Shown here: positions 36,301 to 51,300 of the stretch, piece after piece
How positions within the stretch are numbered: position 1 is the first letter of the stretch
How the letters are laid out: each line of letters opens with the position of its first letter
Assembly (NCBI RefSeq): GCF_001949145.1
Contig: NW_019091385.1
Location: 3,361,206 to 3,423,205 of the forward strand
Length of the DNA stretch: 62,000 nt
Reading direction: 5' to 3'
Source: Acanthaster planci
Taxonomy: Eukaryota; Echinodermata; Asteroidea; Valvatida; Acanthasteridae
Made by a program: the position numbers and the translations under genes
The notes under the pieces: generated by a model
Databases searched by the model: none
What the model was told of the DNA's origin: nothing
The model's input: only the letters and a program-made list of their open reading frames with translations

Positions 36301-39300
36301 CATTGACCTCCTGTATATCTGTGCACGTTGTACTGTCTGTTACATACATTGCTGACTGGTGTTGCCATTTGTTCCACAAGCTGCTGAAATTCACAGGCAT
36401 ATCACTCTCGGTTTGTCCAGGCATGGGTAAAGAAGTGGAAAACATCTTGCTGGAAAACTCAGAGCTCCGGGCAACCAAGTGAGTCGCCTTAACTCTTTTC
36501 TGAACTTTGACCTCGCTAGTCACAGTAAAGAAACGGTTATCTTTCGTTGTCCTGTCTGGAATTCAAAACTGACCTCGCTGGAGAACTTGCCACCATAACA
36601 CTGTCCAGTCGAACCTCGTTAATAAGAGCACTATTAATACAACATTCTTCTGATAGCAAGGAAATCTATTAGGTCTCAATGCTTTGTTCTTCATTGTTGT
36701 CATTCCTGTTAATACAAGGTTCCTGTTACACCAATGTAATATACAAAGTCAAAAGGACCTCTTGTTGATGAGGTTTGAGTGTACGCGTACTTCACAGTTC
36801 CTGACACTACGTGAATGTATGAATAGATAATGATGAAAATGTGGTATACAGAAAATGCTAGGGTAAAGATATCTGGAGATCAGCAGAAGCAGGTTGAAAC
36901 AAACAATCCAGTCCACACTTTTGGCCCAACTTAAAATTGGGAACTCTGGCCACTGAGAAAAAAAAGAATGTTCCTCTACCGCTAACTGACTCCCTGAGTC
37001 ATTTCTGGTTTTCAGGAATGCCCTGAACGTTGTCAAGGATGACCTCATAGCCAAGGTGGATGAGCTGATGTCGGAAATTGAGGTCCAGCGCCAGGAAATG
37101 AACGGTCTACAGACGACCAAAGGGAGACTGAATCTACGCATCACCGAGCTGGAAGAGGAAATCAAGAAGTAAGTTGATGCCTAGGAGCTGACATATCCTT
37201 AGGTTTTCTCAATGGGAACAAATCGTTATCCTAACACAGTCTTTTAGTTAGTGGGAACAGACGTTGATCCACTTCCTGTGTGAGTTACAAGGAATAGTAA
37301 CGTGTCAGACCCAAATTTCTTGAGTGGGCAGTATTTTCATCTCACCAACTCACATGTAAATTTACTGTGCTTTTCTTGCAAGTACTCAAATTTATCTGAC
37401 AGATCTTTCCTTTTTGTCTGAAAAGAAACCATGTAAAGACAATAACACCTTAATCATGTTGGAGACAACGGTCTTTATGGACTACTCATCTAAAAGTGGA
37501 ACCAAAACAACTGGACAAAAGTTACTACCAACAACTTACAAGCGTGAGATCACTTTAAAAATGTTTTATTTCGTTGGGAGAAAGAATTTTTTTTAAAGAC
37601 CTGAGCATTTTATTTTGGCATTCTTTCGCTTGAACTCTAGGCTGAAGGAGGAGAATGACAAAGTGGCGTCTGTGGATGAAGAGGAAGGTGTGCCCATGGC
37701 CCAGCGGAAACGCTTCACCCGTGTGGAGATGGCCCGGGTCCTGATGGAGAGGAACCAGTACAAGGAACGACTGATGGAGCTGCAGGAAGCAGTACGGTGG
37801 ACTGNNNNNNNNNNNNNNNNNNNNNNNNNNNNNNNNNNNNNNNNNNNNNNNNNNNNNNNNNNNNNNNNNNNNNNNNNNNNNNNNNNNNNNNNNNNNNNNN
37901 NNNNNNNNNNNNNNNNNNNNNNNNNNNNNGTATGATCAGGCATTTTTGTCTACTTCTGTGACTCTCAGACCCATCATAATTGAAAAGTAATCAGCATTTC
38001 TCTTGGCTTCCATGCAGAGCTTCTAGAGAGCATCCGTCCTTTGAAGGCAAGAAGAATAAATCCTCGATCTGGAAATTGTAAGTCTTTACACTACATTTTT
38101 ACATAAGGATGAAAGAACTATTTCAAAATTTCATGTTAGATACCAAGATAAAACTTTGCTCTGAACATTTATGACATGCTGTGGTAATGGGCACTGGTTC
38201 ATATTGATTTAGTCAATGCACTGAGTAATCAAGAATCCAGGATACAAAATACAGAATAGTGAGAAATTTTTTTAAAAGGGAACCTCAAAAACAGAGATTG
38301 TTTTGACAAAGGGTACTTTCCCTCTTCTCTCAGTTTCAGCAACTTGTTCAGCACCACCCCGGCAGCTCCTCAGAGGAAGCCAGGCTACCCCCACGCCAAC
38401 ATCCGCTACAACGCCCCTACATCCAGCGTCACACCCTCTGCCAAGCAGCGGACCCAGACTATTGCCTCCTTGGACAACAGAACCAAAGCCTTTGAGTTCT
38501 TGGAGGATGGGTGAGTCTGTGGAGGGACTCCCCAGCAGTGCTGTAGCCGAGTCCGTCATTATTCCCTGCAAGTCCATCACAAGCCATCCAGTTTTAAACC
38601 AATTTGCAGGCTAATCAGATAAACTATGACAAAAGCATTCCTTTGTCACTGCTTACACCTTTTCTTAAAGGCAGGTTCATACTGCATGTGAATGTGAGAG
38701 CAAAGCAAAAGACTTGCAGCAGAATTTTCCTGGAGTTGAAATGTACTCAAGTACAAGTACTGCTACACTGCTTGAGATCTACTATAGAACGTCTTTGAGT
38801 TAAGATCCCATGGGCCTGTGCACCTCTGTTCACACAAACTGATATATCAAGTTGTCTCAACGTGCTGACTGTGTTTGAACTATTTCCATGTGATTCCAAC
38901 AGCAAATGTCTGAACTGATTGACACAAAGCCAAGCGTGGCTGTAAAGCCTGATTCAGCCTTTTATTTTTGTCAAATCTCGAGCTGCACCTTAGTGTCAAG
39001 TGGTTACTGTTTAAAGCACATGGAAATCCCCTAAACCTTTGGCCATGTATGAATCATGGGATTTTTCGGTGTAACAGGAAGTCAGAGGTTTTCAAATCAG
39101 GTGACAAACTCATGAAACGTATGCCTTAAAACAAAAGTGGGGGTTGTGAAAATTTTGCAATTTGTGGGGGGTTCTTGATGTACGCAGGTGTAAAGATTGT
39201 GAACATCTAAACCTGTAGTGATTAGTAAAAATTTCCTCATCCCTAAGATGGGGTTATTAATATTTTGTGGAAGCTCTCTATCAATCTTTCAGTCCTGACG

Positions 39301-42300
39301 ACTTAAGGCTTGTTTGTTCTCAGTGACCCACGACTCAACAAGGACAAGCGGGAGCAGTACAAGAAAGTCAAGGCCCACGTCCGGCAGGACGATGGCCGAG
39401 TGCAGGCCTATGGCTGGAGCCTACCGGCCAAGCTCCCCAGCCCCCCCAGGGGCCCCACTCAGCAGACAGGCAGCATGGTAGGGGTGCCTGTCCCCGTCTT
39501 CTGTCGACCGCTGGCGGAGAAGGAGCTGGGAACAAAGGTATCAGAAATCTCCCTGCCCTTTGCCCTTGGAGTTGAGTGTTAGGCCTGACTTTGCTGAGAA
39601 TCCCACGCAGAAAGCAAGGAGCTTTAATTTTAAGAAGTGGATTCCTGGTCTAATTTCCCGTTCTGTATGAGCAGTGAACCAGGAAAGAAATCACTCTAAA
39701 TTTCTGTGCCTTAGGAATACTGGCAATTTACAATTCAGCGCCACCAAGAGGTTGACACAGAGAGGCCATTTTTTTCAAGTTCCGCATTTGACAAAAGTAT
39801 GGTTGACTTTCTGCAATTTGCAATGAAGTCAATGTCAATGGACAGTTTGAATTCTATCTAGGTATTCCTTATTTCTCAAAAACCCACCACCACCTTGTTA
39901 ACACATATACTTATAAAAAGCCTTTCAAATCTTCGTCCCAGAGAAACACTGGGAACAATTCAAGCTTCTGCAGCTGACAAATAGAACTTTGCCTACCATT
40001 TTCCCACAATGCACTGCGAAAAAGGTCCTCCCTGGCAACCTCTGGAAAACTGGAAAAAAAAATAGTATTTCCTCTGAAATCTTTTAGAAGAAAAAAGTTG
40101 TGGGAACAGCCACGGAAATAAAGCTCAAGAAAGTGTTTTCCGTTGATGGACTGCTTTTGATGTGATAATGGAATAAGGATAAATCTACTGGCTATACCCT
40201 TGTAAGTGTACAATAGTGGCTACGACAGTCTACCCATTCATAATACTAAACAACTTTTCTCCTCAAGAAAGCCTTAAACGTCACGGAAATTGTCATATTG
40301 TAGTCCGGGAAAGTCTCGGAAAAGAAAATGCACCAGTGAGCTAGTTCATTATTTCAACAGCGCATGTCCCATACAAGGCTGTTCGGGAACAGTCAGATAC
40401 GCGCGTGATAGTCTGTCCAATCAGTGCAGGTGTACGCTGACTTGTGCGTGCTTTGTTCCCGAAAGACCTTGGGTTCTTGAAATAACAGACTGGCTCGTTT
40501 GTCAGTTCTCTTCACTGAAGGCTCTATTTTCTATAATGATAGATCTGGTGTGCTGCTGGGGTGAATCTGACCGGGGGTCGCACCAGGGATGGTGGGTCCA
40601 TAGTCGGAGCCAGTGTGTTCTACTCCAACAGCGCCCCTGAAGACAGTGCCCAACTCAGGAAGGAGAGATCGGACTCAGAACTGGACAGACTTGATGAAGA
40701 AATCACGGTAAAAATTAGCTCCACATCAGTTTTGTCTTTTGACAAAGATTATTGGCAGTTTCTTCCAGCACGTTTTGAGAACTCACTCATCCTGTCATCA
40801 CTTGAAAACTATTTGATGCATCACTTGATATATGTGACCCGCTGGGACAAAACTCCCACATTTGACATTTACAGATATTCACATCACCGTGTAAAGCAAT
40901 TTGTAAGCTTTCAAAAGAGCTGCCATGGAAAGCAGTAGCCCACTGCAGTCTCGAGATGTTGGTGGGTTAAGACGATATAGCGCCCTCTGTCTTGCGTACC
41001 CTCATTTTGAGAACGACGGCCTTGAACATGCAACAGCTTTGGAAAAGTAAACATTGCATAGGGGAGTTTGTTGGACATATACAAAATGCCATAGCAACCG
41101 CCATATCCGTGATTTTTTCACCAGTTGTAGAATCATATGAAGTGTTGTTTTTGTGAAATTTTCATTACAATATCTTACTTCATTTTGGTTGTATGCATTC
41201 CTGAACTTGAAGTAAAAAATTCACACAGGACTTGCACTCACAGTGAGGGCACACGTTGTGCCTATATGCTACGCATGCACATACAGTGGTGCTGACACGC
41301 GCAGTGCATTGCAGCACATGCCAACCCAATGAGAGGGCTCCTCATTATAAAACCTTGGAGCTATTAAATAAAACCAGGCCCTTCAAGCTCAAGATAATTT
41401 TTTCTTGCTTGACAAGGCTGCGTGATTTATGGCGGTTTGCAGTTTTATAGTCTCCCTTCGAGGTCAACAGGCCAGGTTTTGGCAATTGACATGTAGGCTT
41501 AGCTAGACTAGGCGATTTTTGTCCTCATGCACGTTGGTGTGTTTTTCAGCTTTGGCCTGTTGTTACAAGGCTTGGAACTGGGTAATTTGTGTTGCTTTAA
41601 TCATTGGGCAAAAGAGTGTTAGATTGAAGGGCTACTTTGTAGTTGATGATGAGGATTAATTCAACTTATCTCGTACCCCAGGGACTAAGATTGTTGATCT
41701 CTGTATTTTTTTTTATGCTTTCACATACACGTAGTGAACCCTTCATTTCAGAATTCCATTCACAGTCTTTTCCCTTTTGCAGGTCATGAAAACTGAAAAC
41801 TATTCACAACATGATCTGTGGCAAATTTAAAAAGCATAGAAAGAATACCATAGAACACAGGCATCATTAATTATTCCTTGACATTTCTGCAGCCACCAAA
41901 GTCTTTTTCCCTGTCATGGTCCATGGTGGTTTGTACATGTACGTGTGGGTGGTGATGTCAGTCTAATGGTAGTTTTTCCAGAAATTAAGTCAGTACATGA
42001 AAGACGAGAATAAATCTTATACAGCTTCATTGTCTCATAATAACGGTTTTCTTTAATGTATGAATCCTGAAATTATAATGTTACAACCGAATGAAGATTT
42101 CTGGGCCGGCTGACCTAACCCCCATATAGTTCAGTGCTACATTACTGCCAGAGGGAAGTTGAACCTAGGGTGGGTAAAACCTTGGGAAACGTTATGTAAT
42201 TTCATATAGAAAGAAAAACCTCCCACCTAGCCCCAACAATTAACTTTGTCAACTGAGTGTTTACACATTAGGAAGCCTGTAACATTCAACTTCAGTTTCT

Positions 42301-45300
42301 GATGGATGTTTAGATGCATACACAACCCCAGGTTCGGCAGAAGAAACTCTGTCTTAAAAATTGTCTGAAATTCTCAATAACGCCAACATACATGTAATAT
42401 CTCACTTTGGCTATTAAGGAATGACTTACAAATTACAATTATTTACAACACGCAATCAAAAAGACTAATAGGAAAGGTTTTTTCAAGGAATTACTACAGC
42501 ATTTGGCCAAGGGAAAGATGCAAATTGATAAACATTGTTCTTGATCTTCTAATCAACATCAGTGCGGGTAATCCAGGTTAGTCAAGCTACGTGTAGATGT
42601 TATTCAAAGATACCTTTTTCCAGAGCTAATTATTAGCATTATTAGCCTATGTGGCAAAATTTAAGTTCTCCCCTGAAGTGATGAAAGCTCTTGATCCCAG
42701 TAAGAGGCTTGAAGTACTCCCTAAGGAATGCCTGCCAGTTGATGGTTGAAACGTATATCTCCCGAGTCCCACTGCCCACTAGAAGACGCTCCACACCTGA
42801 TGCCTATAGCAATGCTGGTGTTCATGGTGTTGGTCATGCAGACTACCGTATCTTGTCGGGATGACAGGGAGGAGCATCAGTACTTCTGCTGCAGGAGGCT
42901 GAAACACCAATTGGAGGTGAACTTGGTGTGTCCAACCATCATGAAGTTGAGTGTGATACTCATGTGCAAACTGTAGATAGTTCTGCAGTAATGTACTATG
43001 CATCTGTGTAAGTTAACCCCTTCACGGGCAGAATTATTTTGACCGTGACTGCTGGGCTGTGGTATGCCCTGAATGGAGGGCTTTGTCCAGCAGCAGGCCC
43101 CATTGAACCAGCAGCTGCATGGTGAATAGACTCTATGTGTGGTATGCACTAATCCTCACACAACGGTGCGGTAGTAGCAGTCCTCCGTAGCAAAGGAGAT
43201 AAATATGAGAATGTAAATACAGTCATGTAACAGTTAAAGTGAAGGCCTACGTGTTTAAGGCTACAGCATCATGCATGTACAGTCACTCTCTACGCAATGT
43301 GGAGGTCTCTCGCGCAGCTCAGACTTCAGAAACGAAAATGTGAACGTCAAATGTGGCGTTCACATTACGTTTTGCATGTGTGCAAATGCAGCGAGTACGA
43401 ACCAGCTCTAATGGGCATAGTGACCTTTCCCCTGTCCACCCACTGACTATGTAAACACTCAATTTCCTCTCTTTGCCAGATGCTTCCAAGCTCTTACTTT
43501 TCCTAACTGACATGTAACGTTGAAAGGGAACTTGTCAATTAAATCCGAAAATATCCTGAATGTGAAGAAAATATCACCTGTTTTTGTTGCACCCTGGACA
43601 GTTGGTCGCTATGGAGATGAACAACCTCTTTACCAAGTCCGCAAGTCCCAAAGAAGTGATGGTGATGCAGGTAGATTATGACTTGAAGTAGTCCAACTGG
43701 TCGGTGATCAGACACGGCTGAGCATCTTCATCCGTATGAGAGCCAAGCATGTTGTTGGCTTCCCGAGTGGAGTTCAGAGCTTCATGCAGGGCCATCAGTT
43801 CAGTCGTTTTCCCACACGAATGCAAAAATTCAACAATTCCAAACAATATTATGAAAACAGCAATAACACAGTCAGTAATTAAATCAGGAAAACTTGCTGA
43901 AATGTTTACACAGAGAGATTTTGCGTGAATTTCTCAGACGATACACGTACATGTCACCTCTCAAGCTCAGACCCAAGCAACAAAGGAGCACAGCTTGTAC
44001 AACAAACTCTGCGTTCTGTACGGAGTCTGTCCAATCTCGGAATACGTATGCATCAGCGCTCATCCTTATTGCATGCGGAAGGTCAGGCTGGCAACAAACT
44101 CAGCACGACTGATTCGAGACAGGTCAGACGCGTTAAGCATTAAACGGCGTGCTGGTTGGGCGGCATCTTCAACATCACGTTTCCAAGCAAATAGTCCAAT
44201 CAGACAGCCTATTTTTATGATGTACGTGGTTGTTGAGAATTTCAGCGTACGTTCTGTTTATTTTGAACCCCCCATTTGCCGCCTCTTTTCTCGTTGGTAA
44301 CATTGCAGACATCTATGGTATGGATACCAGTGGCAAAAATAGGAAATGCCGTGTATTTTGATACCTTGCCTGAGGCTCCCGACTAGCTCATTCCTATGCA
44401 CGGGCGCTGTGAGGGTTATGCAAAAGGCGTTGTTTACTTCAGAAAACACAATTTTATTGACATTTTGATAGGGGAGACACAGGAATAGCAGAAATCTTGA
44501 AGAGTTAAGGAATCAAATGGTACCAAAAACTCCCAAATTAATTTTTTTTTTAATGTTGTTTACTGTATTTTGACTTTGGCGTCATATTACATGGAACAGT
44601 CCCTTTGGGGACATTGCTGATCTAGTCCCAACAGGTCACATACTTACTAGCTTCATAGCATTAGCACTGTCTCGTCAGCTCCTTCTGAGTACAGAACTTT
44701 CATGGCAAGTACATGTAATATACCACAGTCATCTCATAGCTTCTAATTTTCATGTTGTTCTACCATTATTTGCCATACCTCTATCTTGAATGCTCTTTAT
44801 CATTGGCCCAGGACAATCACATGACAGGGCAACATAATCACATCTCACACTCACAGTTGGACATCACATCAGCCAGTGTTGTATGATATTGCTTGCAGCA
44901 TGCAAATGTGCATGTGTGCCAAGCAGTGTTCAGCATTATACAGGGATCACTAATCACCAATGTTCAAATATTTCTTGTCGCCTTTGCTTTTCCATAGATT
45001 AGGAAAATAAGTGGAAAACATCAAGACAGAGATATGACAACAATTGTTGCCTACTGTGATGTGGGGTATGGCATTTTGAGCACCCTGGGGTTTTCAAAAT
45101 ATCACATCCCACATCACAGCAGTCAACAAATGCCTGGAAATGACCTTTAATAAACAACTCACCATGGAAACATCAACATGAAACAGACAAAGCTCCCTCA
45201 AATTGCTTCCAAACAGCTGGAACACTCCTTGAGATGCTTCCTAAATTTCTTTTACCTAAAATTCTTTTGAGCAGGAATAGCTTCCAAAGGAAGAGTGTTT

Positions 45301-48300
45301 CAACTGAGTCTGAGCATTCCTAGGGCAAGATGATCCAGACGTGAACATTTTTCCTTTTTTTTTTTTGAACTTAGAAACAGCAGAAGGCAATTTGTGACAG
45401 TGGCAAGAACCAGCTATCCTCTCTAGTGTGGATAGGCACCACGGCTCATGACGCCAGCAAGGTGACCGTGATTGATGCTAACCAGCCCCAGGTGTTGCTG
45501 GATTCCTTCCCTGTCAAGAACCCCCACATCCTGTGCATTGCCAGCGTCCCAGGTATGTGATGCTGGTGAGAGAGAAAACACCTCGTATTATGGAGTTTTA
45601 TGGTGTTCCTTTCCATTATTTCTCATTGTGAATAGCACACTGATGCATAATTTCTCTTCTGCAGTAGTATGCCAAATCTTTGAATCAAGACAGTGTACTG
45701 AAATGCTGACACTTAAAGGATCCATCCAATGAGTTTTCTCAGATTCTTATTTTGCGCATCATTATACTCTTCTTCAAAACGTTGGAAAGCCTTTTGCAGT
45801 TGAGTGTACTGGAAAGAAAATTTACTCCTTCAAAATAAAAAAAAAAATTCCAGCTATTTTTGTGTACATATCAGTGTAACATGGAGATTCAGTGCCTTGG
45901 CAAGCATCACAGTTTTGCCTATGAATATGCAGTTTCACATCAGCATACAAACCCCCAAAGCTCCAAATACAGATTGAAATAGCAAAACAACATTTTCTAA
46001 AAGGTTAATTGTAACAAAGGTGCAATTTCAAGGGTTTTAGAAAATCATTGTATTGCATGGTTCCTTTAATTCGGTGAATAGGGCTTCATGCTTTTTAGTT
46101 TTGTGAATTTTCAATTTTCAAATCTTGTTGACGGTTTCTTTGCCCAGAATTCTAGAAGGTTCCCTAAACACATCCTGGTGAAACTGTCAGGAATATTTTT
46201 AGCTTTGCAAGAACCTGTCAGGAACTCCCTCTAGTTCTACCATTTCTTTTGTATACTTTTTAATCTCTTCTCTTCTGTCTCCTGTTGGTCATTGCATACA
46301 TCAGTTGTTCAAAGAAAGGGCAGGATTCCAAGATTTGTAATTTTGATGAGTATTGTTTTGTGACCAGGAGCAATGGAAAGCGATTATCCATCTGAAGACA
46401 TTGAAGCAGCTGATGACACAGCATCAGTCAACTCGGTCACCAGTAATGGCAGCGACAGTGGCTTTGGTAACATCACCTTGGTAACCGTCAGTGTTCCTGT
46501 CACACCCAGGAGCTCAACGCCTAACTCTGAAAAGGGTGAGAAAAAAGTGGCTGTGACATTGAGCTGGCCTTAAAATTAGCCCCGGTTCACTTCAAAAGTT
46601 TCAAATAAAAATATCTGTGACAAACTTAACAAAAATAGAAGACTGTGTGTGTAGGAAACAGAGTACAGGACTCTCACATATTTTCCTATACCTTTGAAAA
46701 CGAAAGAAAGTAGTACAAAAAGAAAAATGTAATGAAGAGGGAAAGAAATAAGGACAATACCAGTGCCCTTTCATTAAAGAAAAGTGACATACAAAAACCA
46801 ATTTGGACCTTCTCCTGACCCTGTGCCTTTCTAGGCGACACCAACCATGGTGAAGAAGGCACTGAATTCAAAGCAGAAGTGGGCGATGCCAAGTTCTCCA
46901 ACATTGCCTCAGTGGAAGATGCAGAGCAGTCCATCACCAAGGCTGCCACCACGGCCCCCTTGGCCGACACCGTCGGGATGGAGGGAATCGTTCGGGAGGA
47001 CCACTTTGGCAGGGGCAACTCAACCTCAAGTGCAGACTCAGGTTAGTAATTAGACAGACTAGTTTACATAGCTCCAATCTCAAAGTCCATTGATCTTGTG
47101 ATTTTTCTTTTCTGTTGCAATCTAGAGCACTCTCTTCACAAAAAAATACCACAGAGCTCCAGTAAAGCTGCCAAATCCTCTTCATATTTCATGCAAAATT
47201 TCAGAGCAGAGCATGGTGTAGATGTGATGTCATTATACAGGAGTATTAAGTCCTGCATCAGCAGTTCAAGGGATTGAATTCTCAACTTACTTGTCAGGGT
47301 CCACTTTGATATGTTCCTGATTGTAAAAATAGATGTGACAATGAAACTATGAATATTGACCAAACGTTGAATGGTATATGAACTTGGCTTAAGATAAAAT
47401 TGCCAAAAGGTGGAAGACAGCATGCACGTAATGCCATCTGTAAGCCAAACCATGCTTAACTTCACACCTACAATTTACTACTCACTGAAAGATCTTAACT
47501 GCATGGTAATTTTTCCAGAGCACTCCGGTGACCCCCTAGGTGTGACCTCTGACCCCATTCCACTGGAGATCATGCGACACCGGTCCAGCACAACTGGGGC
47601 CAGTGACCTGCTGAAGGACGGGCTGTCCAGTGCCCCGACCGAGAACGACGTCATGCACGAAGAGTTTGAGAAGATGACTAGCATTAAGCCCACAATGTGG
47701 CTGGGGGCACAGGATGGATGGTACGTGACAGGGTTTGTCACCATGTGTGGCACTAGGCATGTCACACTGTCTCTTGGGTGTTATATGCTAGTTGGGTTTT
47801 TGTTTACCTCATCGATAGATGGTGTTTTGTTAAGACATTCTGCATGACCTTAAACTTCTGGAAAGTTCTGCCTTACTTTTTAGTTTTATGCAATTTATAA
47901 TTGATATTCCCTTTTTCAGTTTTACTTGTTGCTAGTCCAGAATTAGTTTGTCAGTTATAAACTAAATCAAATGTATTTCATCTCAAGTGGCCCATCATTT
48001 TGTTTTTGTTTTTCATAGTCTCTATGTCCATTCAGCCGTGTCCCAATGGCGGAGGTGTCTGCATTCAATCAAACTCAAGGATTCTATCTTATCAATAGTG
48101 TGAGTACAAGGAATATCATTAAGAAAAAACAATTATAAAACTGCACTCTGTAGAGAACGCACTTTTCCTTGTTTATAATGCCTCTTTGTGTTGTGATATA
48201 GCTAGCTGTGAAAAGACATGTAAATGTTGGGTGAAAATGGAGTTGAGAGGTGTGAGCACGGAGGTCTTGAGATTTCTTCTTAGCAGTCACATATTCCTGG

Positions 48301-51300
48301 TTTTTTAGGCATTTGTTAAGAATGAACATCCCTGTAAAGTTGAGCTCTTGCCTCTATTACCACAGTTCTTGTGACCGTCATTTGTAGTGTGGCATTAAGT
48401 TTCTTTTTCTTGTTCAGCCTTAAGACTCATCCGACAACCAGAATTGAAAGCCATTATTTGGGTGGCACCACACTGTGCACAGGTGGTTCATGGCGTTACA
48501 TGCTCCTGCTGCATGCATCAAAGTTAACAATGTGCATAAGTGTGGTACCATCACTGTCATGCCATCATCTCAGATTATACAAAAATGTGTTAACAAACTA
48601 TCTCGAATGGTTAAAACATATGGACTGCAGGACTTCCAAAGCACCTAACCAATGTTTTCTGTTCACCTGTTGGTATTGCTGCTTTTTGGATGGCTGTAGG
48701 TAGTTTTCCTTGTTCAGTTGAAAAAGAAAGTAATTAAGGTTTGGTATTGTTTGTTTAGGCACACCAAGGGCCGTGTTCTGGCAGCCCTGGCCAATGGCAC
48801 AATAGCAGTCTTCCACAGATCAGCAGGTCAGTTAGCTCAAATATTCTGTTTACTGTCCTCTGTGGATTCAAAGTTTGTCCTTGCCCAGTTATGGAAGTAT
48901 TCATCTCTTTTTCTGGCCAGTTATCATGGAACTTCAGTTAAGAGGAAAAGAAATATTCAGAGGGACAAACACTAGACCAAGGCTAAGTTTTGGCGGCTTG
49001 TTCTTGTATGTTCATGAACAGTAGTTAGTGGCAAGCAACATACGACATGACAGCATCCACGTGCATTATTGAAGGGTTAATGATTAGTTAAGGGTTCATG
49101 TTAACATTCTGAGCTGCCTTGTTTCCTATTTAAAAAGGAACATTTGTGTCTATGCTATCGATTATTTTTAATATTACAAAAATTTTCCATCATCTCCAGC
49201 TTTGTTGACCATGTCATTCCTTGTGTGGCTCTTCAAAAATCAAAACCCTGCGCATTTTTTCCATGCGTTGTGCAAAACCCTGACTAGGAAGTGGTGTTTG
49301 ATCTTCTTCCAAAAGCAGTGTTCTTGGGTCATGCTCCCGCCATTTGTGTGCAAAAACAGTATCCATTCCAAAAACAGGCTGCCCAAACTCAGCCAGAGTG
49401 TAATGTCAAAATTGTCTGCTGCCCTCTGTAGTTTTAGTTTCCCAGATCATACATACGAACTGAAATTACGTACATACTAACACGTAATGTACTGAACCTT
49501 AACTATAAACCATCAACCAAATCTTTCTCAAAATCCAATTTGATAAATATTTGTGGAAGACTAAAGAAGATGAATTAGTTTTGTACCTGGGGACTGGAGA
49601 AATGGTCAAATAATTCTATTCATATCCAGTGGTCACATTGTAAAATTCACCATGGTCAGCTATCTTTGACCAAAAAAAAATGACATTTATTTCTGTTGCC
49701 TATAGATGGTCAATGGGACCTGAGCAATTACCACATTCTGGACCTTGGCCGTCCTCAATACTCCATACGATGCATGGTCCTGGTGTATGACAGGATCTGG
49801 TGTGGTCTCAGGAATAAAGTGCACGTCATACATCCACAGACTCTTAAAGTTGAGGTGAGGCCATAGTAGATGAATGGAGTACTTCAACATGTCTGGAGCA
49901 GATATCTGGCTTTCAGGAAGTTGCAGTTGTTAAATCGTTACGCTTTCGTCATGTTAGCGTTATTTCTCTCTGCATGAGGGTATTGTCTCACTATTGTTGA
50001 ATAGTGTCGCACCAAAGAAGATCTTCACAGAAAGCCTGGATATAATATATTGCCACAACCAGCAACCAGCCATCTTTCTCTACCCATAGAACTTCCCAGA
50101 AAAGTAGCAGTCCTCATTTAAGTGAGGACGTGCCAACACCTCCGATTCGGGTTCCAAGAAAATATGTGAAGCTGTTGGGTTTTTCTTTTTTAAGGAATAC
50201 CAAAAGTAAACATGAATAGCAGAAACTTAATTGTGTCAGTACTAGAGTATCTTACATTCATCCAGCTTTAGTGTCAGTTTGCAAACACCCAGACAAATGC
50301 TAGCAGGCCCAGTGGTTGAATGGCTGAAATACCTGTTCCATTATCTTGCTGGTCCTGGGTTCGAATCTCCACTGTGAGCATGTTGGGTTTCTTCATAGGC
50401 CCTTACAACGCATAATTGTTGTTAAACTTACCCCTACGATGTATTAAACATGCTAAGGCTGTGTCCAAAATGGGCTTTCAGGGCTACGGCTAGGTCAATT
50501 GTCTGCGCATCTCCACGTATTTCCAGTGGAGCGAAGACCTAGACCTAGCTGTAGGCAACAGATTCAGACACAGCCTATATTGGATGATTTGATAACTGAC
50601 AGGCTTTGTTAAAATTCCTGTGACTAGTTGTCTTAAGGTGTCTTTTTCCAACTTGTTAACAGCGATCATTTGATGCCCACCCCCGTAAGGAGAGCCAGGT
50701 GCGGCAGGTAGCCTGGCAAGGGGATGGGGTGTGGGTGTCCATCCGGCTGGACAGCACACTGCGCCTGTACCACGCGCACACCTACCAGCACCTGCAAGAC
50801 GTGGACATTGAGCCCTATGTTAGCAAGATGCTGGGTGAGTTGTCTCCCTCTGCAGAGTATAGACACTGTGACCAGTCTGGATTGTTACCATATTTGGACG
50901 GCCCATTATGTCACAAATCTTGCTCAATCTGACCAGTCACCAGGCTTGTTCTAGCAGCCTGCCATGGATTGTATGGGTGTTTCCATGTTTCGGGGCGCTT
51001 TTTTTAAACATGGCAGCATATGGAACAAAACACTAATGAAAAATTTCAATTGCAAATTTGATTGGCTGTTCAAAAAACCTGACTACAGACATAAACTAGA
51101 AGTTCTAAAACACGTTTGTAACAATGGGATTTAAAATTTGTCGTTGCCAACTTGAGATATTAAAGTTGAATTTGGATAAATATTGCTGTATCAGTAGGGA
51201 AAGATGACTATGCCCATATGTGGTAATACCCTGGACTGATGACCTTGTCTCACAAATTCGTGTCTTGCATGATGTCAACTTCAGCCTGTCAGAAGGAATC

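Larger units (their letters stand above)
29884..37640 (+). other. Introns 5-12
   Basis: Eight introns of 387 to 2,290 nt. Apart from the MITE in intron 8 (32445-32611), the CT-rich tract before exon 10 and a single TACATGTACATG run near 35380, I see no repeats, RNA genes or other coding sequence. TACATGTA palindromes are rare compared with introns 1-4. Confidence 0.7.
40708..45374 (+). other. Intron 17 (4.7 kb)
   Basis: It carries the decayed DUF7869-like transposon ORF on the minus strand (about 42650-43830), a perfect 10-bp-arm hairpin (43337-43366) and a 26-bp-arm hairpin (45054-45119). An AGAGGGCGCTA motif (minus, 40979-40989) resembles half of a CTCF site. I see nothing else identifiable at 41000-42600. 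Confidence 0.7.

Noticed and set aside
39736-39756. CTCF-like site in intron 16
   Set aside because: CGCCACCAAGAGGTTG lacks the GGCGC half of the core, so the match is too weak.
50299-50383. tRNA gene on the plus strand
   Set aside because: Box A and box B are present without a full cloverleaf, so it is better explained as a SINE head.
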